Source: Archivesica marissinica (taxonomy: Eukaryota > Mollusca > Bivalvia > Venerida > Vesicomyidae). Taken from it: a stretch of DNA of 64,000 bases. The stretch covers positions 94,597,009 through 94,661,008 of the forward strand of contig CM026390.1 in the NCBI GenBank assembly GCA_014843695.1, written 5' to 3'. Below, piece after piece: positions 1 through 9,500 of the stretch; position 1 is the first letter of the stretch, and every line of letters begins with the position of its first letter. Both the position numbers and the translations under genes were made by a program. The notes beneath the pieces are model-generated. The model did not search any database and was not told where the DNA came from. It saw only the letters and a program-made list of their open reading frames with translations.

Positions 1-86
1 GTTACTGGCATATTAAGAGAGATTGCACTGTACTGTGTTACTGGCATATTATTGACACATGTTGGGTTGAATTTGTTTAGAAAATA

Positions 87-327
87 CAGTCTAACCTGTC
101 TTGAGAGGCAAGTCGAGTATCTGCTTTACACAGGGGTTGCTTAACACAGATAGTTGTTTAACACAGATGGTTGCTTAACTGAGATGGTTGTTTAAATACA
201 GATGGTTGTTTAACACAGGTATAACACAATTGTTTAACACAGATGGTTGTTTAACACAGATGGTTGTTTAACACAGGTAGTTGTTTAACACAGGTGGTTG
301 ATCAGACTGCTAACACTGGTCGGACTG
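87..327. mobile_element. Decayed pogo/Tigger-like MITE with internal 17-bp expansion
   Basis: It starts TA|CAGTCTAACCTGTCTT and ends with a decayed inverted copy near 327. It resembles the cleaner elements at 12150 and 34283. Its interior has expanded into about nine copies of a 17-bp unit, GGTTGTTTAACACAGAT (133-302), derived from the element's own GCTGCTTAACACAGG motif. Confidence 0.55.
133..302. repeat. 17-bp minisatellite inside a MITE
   Basis: About nine imperfect tandem copies of GGTTGTTTAACACAGAT. The same motif occurs twice in tandem inside the intact MITE at 12150-12327. Confidence 0.75.
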
Positions 328-496
328 CTGTGGGACTAAAAACAAATATGCACACCGACCTGTAATTTTAATCCATTTACTATTTACATCTATGCTCACC
401 CACAAATATCATGTATAGCTGTGTACAAGCCTAATACAATAGAGTTACATTTGTGTAAGTTGTATGTGTTTCTGATTGTTTTATTATCACTTTTAG

Positions 497-547
497 ATCA
501 AGCCTGTTGAATTATCCATCAGAAAGAAGTTAATGGATACATTTCAG
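497..547 (+). CDS. BOLA1: BOLA1-like exon a (first seen)
   Basis: The acceptor is TTATTATCACTTTTAG and the donor is CAG|GTATTT. It encodes 17 residues, IKPVELSIRKKLMDTFQ, the first helix of the BolA domain. It is in phase 0 at its 3' end. Upstream sequence within the window has no in-frame start, so at least one more 5' exon is expected to the left. Confidence 0.85.
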
Positions 548-3500
548 GTATTTAGTTTAAACTTTATTTAATTTAACAACTTATATTAATCACTCTCGTT
601 GGCGTGGATGAAAGCGTAAATGTGGTCATTCGTGTGGGAGGAAACTGGAGTACCCACCTGTCCGATCTGGCAACCACCGGACCATCTCACATACTTCCTG
701 GTCCGAGGATCGAACCCGGATTGCCTTGGTGAGAAGCGAGTGTGCTAACCACTACGCTAATCGGACATTTCAGGTAAAGCCTGGTCCTTCAAATACATTT
801 AGACTATTTTATAATTTTGCATCACAGTGAGGGAAATCAAATGTAAAAAGCATTAATTTTGTCAAAGCCAGTTTGGGGAGATGTCATGCACTATTGAGCA
901 AGAGCACCTTGTTTGTTACTCCGTTCGTTAGTCCGCCTTCCGTTGCCGAGTGGTTACGGTCGCTGACTTGTCTTCCGTTGTCGAGTGGTTACGGTCACTG
1001 ACTTGTCTTCCGTTGTCAAGTGGTTACGGTCACTGACTTGTCTTCCGTTGTCGAGTGGTTACGGTCGCTGACTTGTCTTCCGTTGTTGAGTGGTTACGGT
1101 CGCTGACTTGCCTTCCGTTGTCGAGTGGTTACGGTCGCTGACTTGTCTTCCGTTGTCGAGTGGTTACTGTCGCTGACTTGTCTTCCGTTGTAGAGTGGTT
1201 ACGGTCGCTGACTTGTCTTCCGTTGTCGAGTGGTTAAGGTTGCTGACTTGTCTTCCGTTGTTGAGTGGTTACGGTCACTGACTTCTCTTCCGTTGTCGAG
1301 TGGTTACTGTCGCTGACTTGTCTTCCGTTGTCGAGTGGTTATGGTCGCTGACTTGTCTTCCGTTGTCGAATTGTTACGGTCGCTGACTTGTCTTCCATTG
1401 TCGCGTGGTTACGGTCGCTGAATTGTCTTCCATTGTCGAGTGGTTACGGTCGCTGACTTGTCTTCCGTTGTCGAGTGGTTATGGTCGCTGACTTGTCTTC
1501 CGTTGTCGAGTGGTTACGGTCGCTGACTTGTCTTCCGTTGTCGAGTGGTAACAGTCGCTGACTTGTCTTCCGTTGTCGAGTGGTTACGGTCGCTGACTTG
1601 TCTTCCGTTGTCGAGTGGTTATGGTCGCTGACTTGTCTTCCGTTGTCGAGTGGTTATGGTCGCTGACTTGTCTTCCGTTGTCGAGTGGTTACGGTCGCTG
1701 ACTTGTCTTCCGTTGTCGAGTGGTTAAGGTTGCTGACTTGTCTTCCGTTGTTGAGTGGTTACGATCACTGACTTCTCTTCCGTTGTCGAGTGGTTACTGT
1801 CGCTGACTTGTCTTCCGTTGTCGAGTGGTTATGGTCGCTGACTTGTCTTCCGTTGTCGAATTGTTACGGTCGCTGACTTGTCTTCCATTGTCGCGTGGTT
1901 ACGGTCGCTGAATTGTCTTCCATTGTCGAGTGGTTACGGTCGCTGACTTGTCTTCCGTTGTTGAGTGGTTATGGTCGCTGACTTGTCTTCCATTGTCGAG
2001 TGGTTACGGTCGCTGACTTGTCTTCCGTTGTCGAGTGGTAACAGTCGCTGACTTGTCTTCCGTTGTCGAGTGGTTACGGTCGCTGACTTGTCTTCCGTTG
2101 TCGAGTGGTTATGGTCGCTGACTTGTCTTCCGTTGTCGAGTGGTTATGGTCGCTGACTTGTCTTCCGTTGTCGAGTGGTTACGGTCGCTGACTTGTCTTC
2201 CGTTGTCGAGTGGTAACAGTCGCTGACTTGTCTTCCGTTGTCGGGTGGTTACGGTCGCTGACTTGTCTTCCGTTGTCGAGTGGTTATGGTCGCTGACTTG
2301 TCTTCCGTTGTCGAGTGGTTATGGTCGCTGACTTGTCTTCCGTTGTCGAGTGGTTATGGTCGCTGACTTGTCTTCCGTTGTCGAGTGGTTATGGTCGCTG
2401 ACTTGTCTTCCGTTGTCGAGTGATTACGGTCGCTGAATTGTATACCACTGTAGCCTATCGTCACAGGTTCGAGCCCCGCTTAGACCATGTCTTTTTATGA
2501 GAAAGTTGGCAGTTTCTTACAAAGGTTGATGCAAAGGTACTGGTTAACTGCTGGAGCCTGCCCAGAAAAGGTGTTGTTTGATAAACTACCCGAAAGGGGC
2601 CTCAAAAGTAAAAAAATAAGAAGGTAAACTGACCATCGCTCATATGGGAAACTGGTAGCGACGTTCAATAAACTTTTTAAAAAAGTCTGTTCATCATTTA
2701 CCAGTAGCTAATACAGTATGTTCTTAGCAACTACGATATAAATCCATTTCTGCGATAACATTGAAAATAAATTTGAACATTATTGGGTTATATAATACAT
2801 GTTTTTTTTCTTTCTTGCAGCCAGCTGTCCTCGACGTGATAAATGAGAGCAATATGCACAGTGTTCCAAAAGGTTTGTCTGACCATAGCAACACAATGCT
2901 TGCTTGACCATAGCAACACAATGCTTGTTTGACCATAGCAACACATGCTTGTTTGACCATAGCAACACAATGCTTGTTTGACCATATCAACACAATGCTT
3001 GTTTGACCATAGCAACACAATGCTTGTTTGACCATAGCAACATAATGCTTGTTTGACCATAGCAACACAATGCTTGTTTGACCATAGCAACACAATGCTT
3101 GTTTGACCATAGCAACACAATGCTTGTTTGACCATAGCAACACAATGCTTGTTTGACCATATCAACACAATGCTTGTTTGACCATATCAACACAATGCTT
3201 GTTTGACCATATCAACACATGCTTGTTTGACCATAGCAACACAATGCTTGTTTGACCATATCAACACATGCTTGTTTGACCATAGCAACACAATGCTTGT
3301 TTGACCATATCAACACATGCTTGTTTGACCATAGCAATACAATGCTTGTTTGACCATAGCAACACAATGCTTGTTTGACCATATCAACACAATGCTTGTT
3401 TGACCATAGCAACACAATGCTTGACCATAGCAACACAATGCTTGTTTGACCATAGCAACACATGCTTGTTTGACCATAGCAACATAATGCTTGTTTGACC

Positions 3501-6500
3501 ATAGCAACACAATGCTTGTTTGACCAGAGCAACACAATGCTTGTTTGACCATAGCAACACATGCGTGTTTGACCATAGCAACACAATGCTTGTTTGACCA
3601 TAGCAATACAAGCATACACAATGCTTGTTTGACCATAGCAACATAATGCTTGTTTGACCATAGCAACACATGCTTGTTTGACCATAGCAACACAATGCTT
3701 GTTTGACCATAGCAATACAAGCATACACAATGCTTGTTTGACCATAGCAACACAATGCTTGTTTGACCATAGCAACACAATGCTTGTTTGACCATATCAA
3801 CACATGCTTGTTTGACCATAGCAACACAATGCTTGTTTGACCATAGCAACACAATGCTTGTTTGACCATAGCAACACAATGCTTGTTTGACCATAGCAAC
3901 ACATGCTTGTTTGAACTTACCTAAAACAGATTACCAGTAACATACGTTATTTACTGATTCAGCGATACATGTATATTTCACTTTGTTAAGTCATGTTGAG
4001 CATAATAAGTATGGTTCACCTGTTTTTTTAATCACAGTTTGTCAGTCCAAAAGCACATTTGTCGTATGGTCTGGGTAATAGATGGGCAACACTATAAGCC
4101 AGCTGTCCGATTAGCTTCTCATCAATGCAACCCAGGTTCGATCCTCGGACTGCCAGGTGGGTTTTCTCCGGGTACTACGGTTTCATCCTACACGATTGAC
4201 CACATTTACGCTTTCATTCGCGCCAACGAAAGTGATTAATATAATTTGTTAGAACTTTCTTCGCAATCGTTGTAAAATAAATAAAGTTTAAACTTATTTA
4301 TAAGCCATCCAAACATTTGTCATCTCGTAGCCATATAGGAAATTCTTATAAAATACTGTGCCTGGAGCAATGTCTTTGTTGCATCAATGTACCACACATT
4401 CCTGCAGCCGATGTGTCATGCTCATACTTACAGGTTGTCCTTCCTCCAAGTGTCATGCTCATACTTACAGGTTGTCCTTCCTCCAAGTGTGTCATGCTCA
4501 TACTTACAGGTTGTCCTTCCTCCAAGTGTCATGCTCATACTTACAGGTTGTCCTTCCTCCAAGTGTCATGCTCATACTTACCTGTTGTCCTTCCTCCAAG
4601 TGTGTCATGCTCATACTTACTGTTGTACTTCCTCCAAGTGTATCATGCTCATACTTACCTGTTGTCCTTCCTCCAAGTGTGTCATGCTCATACTTACCTG
4701 TTGTCCTTCCTCCAAGTGTATCATGCTCATACTTACCTGTTGTACTTCCTCCAAGTGTGTCATGCTCATACTTACCTGTTGTCCTTCCTCCAAGTGTGTC
4801 ATGCTCATACTTACTGTTGTACTTCCTCCAAGTGTGTCATGCTCATACTTACCTGTTGTACTTCCTCCAAGTGTGTCATGCTCATACTTACCTGTTGTAT
4901 TTCCACCAAGTGTGTCATGCTCATACTTACTGTTGTACTTCCTCCAAGTGTGTCATGCTCATACTTACTGTTGTACTTCCTCCAAATGTGTCATGCTCAT
5001 ACTTACCTGTTGTACTTCCTCCAAGGCAGATTAATGAGAAACTGTTTCTATTAAATTATGTAATCTGGTCCAAATATTACCGTAATTACATTTTTTGTAT
5101 ATTACCGTAAATTACATTTTTTTGTATATTACCATAATTTACATTTTTTGTATATTACCATAATTTACATTTTTTGTTTCAGGATCTGAAACTCATTTTA
5201 AAGTCATTGTGGTAGCTGACAAGTTTGACAACTTACCTCTTATAAAGGTAAATAGTGAGTTAATTTACAGGTATCAGCACCTTACATGCCGTAGACGTTG
5301 CTGGATTGCATGGTAATCCATTCAGAAGTAGCACACATTATTTATATTTTAACATGTTAATCTACTTTTTCCCATTTACATTTGATCATGAATTCCTAAA
5401 TCATGATAAATAAAACAATTGGACTGGAAGTACAGTCAAACCTGTGTTAGTGGTCACCTCTATTAAGCAGCCATTTTCCAGATTCCCAATAGCTTTTATT
5501 ATACATTTGACCTGTATTAAGCAGCCACTTCCTGTGATTCCCTTGGCTGGCTGCTTGACACAGATTTGACTGTATACTGAAAGTACCCACAGGTTTATGA
5601 ATCCCTGAGCTTGTTTATCTACTCAAAGGAAACGTACACACATCATATGGACATGCGATATAATTCCAACTTACAGTATGTATTGATGTTCAGCCACTGA
5701 AGGTTCGAATCCCACATGTGATATAAGTATTGATGTTCAGCCACTTGCCCCTCACCACTGTAGGTTTGAATCCCACATGTGATATAAGTATTGATGTTCA
5801 GCCACTTGCCCCTCACCACTGTAGGTTGGTATCCCACATGTGATATAAGTATTGATGTTCAGCCACTTGCCACTGTAGGTTTGAATCCCACATGTGATAT
5901 AAGTATTGATGTTCAGCCACTGTAGGTTTGAATCCCACATGTGATATAAGTATTGATGTTCAGCCACTTGCCCCTGTAGGTTTGAATCCCACATGTGATA
6001 TAAGTATTGATGTTCAGCCACTTGCCACTGTAGGTTTGAATCCCACATGTGATATAAGTATTGATGTTCAGCCACTGTAGGTTTGAATCCTACAGCTGGC
6101 TCGTGGCAGGTATACAGCTGGCTTGTGGCAGGTATACAGCTGGCTTGTGGCAGGTGTCCAGCTGGCTTGTGGCAGGTGTCCAGCTGGTTTGTGGAAGGTG
6201 TCCAGCTGGCTTGTGGAAGGTGTCCAGCTGGCTTGTGGCAGGTATACAGCTGGCTTGTGGCAGGTGTCCAGCTGGCTTGTGGAAGGTGTCCAGCTGGCTT
6301 GTGGAAGGTATCCAGCTGGTTTGTGGAAGGTGTCCAGCTGGCTTGTGGAAGGTGTCCAGCTGGCTTGTGGAAGGTATCCAGCTGGCTTGTGGAAGGTGTC
6401 CAGCTGGCTTGTGGCAGGTGTCAAGCTGGCTTGTGGAAGGTGTCCAGCTGGCTTGTCGCAGGTATACAGCTGGCTTGTGGAAGGTATCCAGCTGGTTTGT

Positions 6501-9500
6501 GGAAGGTGTCCAGCTGGCTTGTGGAAGGTATCCAGCTGGCTTGTGGAAGGTATCCAGCTGGCTTGTGGAAGGTATCCAGCTGGCTTGTGGCAGGTGTCCA
6601 GCTGGCTTGTGGCAGGTATACAGCTGGCTTGTGGCAGGTATACAGCTGGCTTGAGCATGGTCGGTGGTTCTACATAGATGCCCATACAGTATGTACAACA
6701 CAAACAGTATGTACGACTTTCTACACAATACAAACAGTATGTAAGACTTTCTACACAATACAAACAGTATGTACGACATTCTACACAATACAAACAGTAT
6801 GTACGACATTCTACACAATACAAACAGTATGTACGACTTTCTACACAATACAAACAGTATGTACAACATTCTACACAATACAAACAGTATTTAAGACTTC
6901 TACACAATACAAACAGTATGTACGACATTCTACACAATACAAACAGTATGTACGACTTTCTACACAATACAAACAGTATGTACGACTTTCTACACAATAC
7001 AAACAGTATGTACGACTTTCAATACAAGACAAACAGTATGTATGACTTTCTACACAATACAAACAGTATGTATGACTTTCTACACAATACAAACAGTATG
7101 TACGACTTTCAATACAAGACAAACAGTATGTACGACTTTCTACACAATACAAACAGTATGTACAACTTTCAATACAAGACAAACAGTATGTACGACTTTC
7201 TACACAATACAAACAGTATGTACAACTTTCTACACAATACAAACAGTATTTACGACCTTCAATACAATACAAACAGTATTTACCAACTTCAATACAAACA
7301 GTATGTACAACTTTCAATACAATACAAACAGTATGTACGACTTTCAATACAATACAAACAGTATGTACGACTTTCAATACAATACAAACAGTATGTACAA
7401 CTTTCTACACAATACAAACAGTATGTACGACTTTCTATACAATACAAACAGTATGTATGACTTTCAATACAATACAAACAGTATGTATGACTTTCTACAC
7501 AATACAAACAGTATGTACGACTTTCTACACAATACAAACAGTATGTACGACTTTCTACACAATACAAACAGTATGTACGACTTTCAATACAATACAAACA
7601 GTATGTATGACTTTCAATACAATACAAACAGTATGTACAACTTTCTACACAATACAAACAGTATGTACGACTTTCTACACAATACAAACAGTATGTACGA
7701 CTTTCTACACAATACAAACAGTATGTAAGACTTTCTACACAATACAAACAGTATGTAAGACTTTCTACACAATACAAACAGTATGTACGACTTTCTACAC
7801 AATACAAACAGTATGTACGACTTTCTACACAATACAAACAGTATGTACGACATTCTACACAATACAAACAGTATGTACACTTCTACACAATACAAACAGT
7901 ATGTACGACTTTCTACACAATACAAACAGTATGTACGACTTCTACACAATACAAACAGTATGTACACTTCTACACAATACAAACAGTATTAGACTTCTAC
8001 ACAATACAAACAGTATAACTTTCACACAATACAAACAGTATGTAACTTTCTACACAATACAAACAGTATGTACGACTTCAATACAAACAAACAGTATGTA
8101 CAACTTTCTACACAATACAAACAGTATGTACAACTTTCAATACAAACAAACAGTATGTACGACTTTCTACACAATACAAACAGTATGTACAACTTTCTAC
8201 ACAATACAAACAGTATGTACGACTTTCTATACAATACAAACAGTATTACACTTTCAATACAAAATGTAACTTTCAATACAATACAAAAACAGTATGTACG
8301 ACTTTCTACACAATACAAACAGTATGTACGACTTTCAATACAATACAAACAGTATGTATGACTTTCAATACAATACAAACAGTATGTACAACTTTCTACA
8401 CAATACAAACAGTATGTACGACTTTCTACACAATACAAACAGTATGTACGACTTTCTACACAATACAAACAGTATGTAAGACTTTCTACACAATACAAAC
8501 AGTATGTAAGACTTTCTACACAATACAAACAGTATGTACGACTTTCTACACAATACAAACAGTATGTACGACTTTCTACACAATACAAACAGTATGTACG
8601 ACATTCTACACAATACAAACAGTATGTACGACATTCTACACAATACAAACAGTATGTACGACTTTCTACACAATACAAACAGTATGTATGACTTTCTACA
8701 CAATACAAACAGTATGTACAACTTTCTACACAATACAAACAGTATTTACGACCTTCAATACAATACAAACAGTATTTACCAACTTCAATACAATACAAAC
8801 AGTATGTACAACTTTCAATACAATACAAACAGTATGTACGACTTTCAATACAATACAAACAGTATGTATGACTTTCAATACAATACAAACAGTATGTACG
8901 ACTTTCAATACAATACAAACAGTATGTACGACCTTCAATACAATACAAACAGTATGTACGACTTTCAATACAATACAAACAGTATGTACAACTTTCTACA
9001 CAATACAAACAGTATGTACGACTTTCTATACAATACAAACAGTATGTATGACTTTCAATACAATACAAACAGTATGTATGACTTTCTACACAATACAAAC
9101 AGTATGTACGACTTTCTACACAATACAAACAGTATGTACGACTTTCTACACAATACAAACAGTATGTACGACTTTCAATACAATACAAACAGTATGTATG
9201 ACTTTCAATACAATACAAACAGTATGTACACAAGGTTGATCATTTTCCAAAGTACGATGTAAACTATTCTTTTAATTTTTCAGCGACACAGATTAATCAA
9301 TGAAATATTACAAGAGGAATTACAGTCTGGAGTACATGCATTGTCTATTGTTGTAAGTGTTGTAATGGACTGTAGTTTTGTTTAATTTATACAATTTTAT
9401 TTTAGCTCGATTGCGAAACAAGTTCTTACAACTTATATAAATCACTCTCGAGACCTCATTCCTGATGGAATCCATCGCCACGAGGGAGAGAGAGGCAACG

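Noticed and set aside
934..2437. CRISPR array (regular direct repeats)
   Set aside because: The repeats are contiguous with no unique spacers, and the locus is a eukaryotic intron. The same reasoning rejects all other arrays as CRISPR.
4039..4239. 66-codon + frame as a small protein
   Set aside because: It is read through a family B SINE; the matching sequence recurs in other copies without the frame.
6061..9262. Frames of 192-403 codons between 6 and 9.3 kb
   Set aside because: They arise from 22-bp and 30-bp arrays within a BOLA1 intron and are open on both strands.
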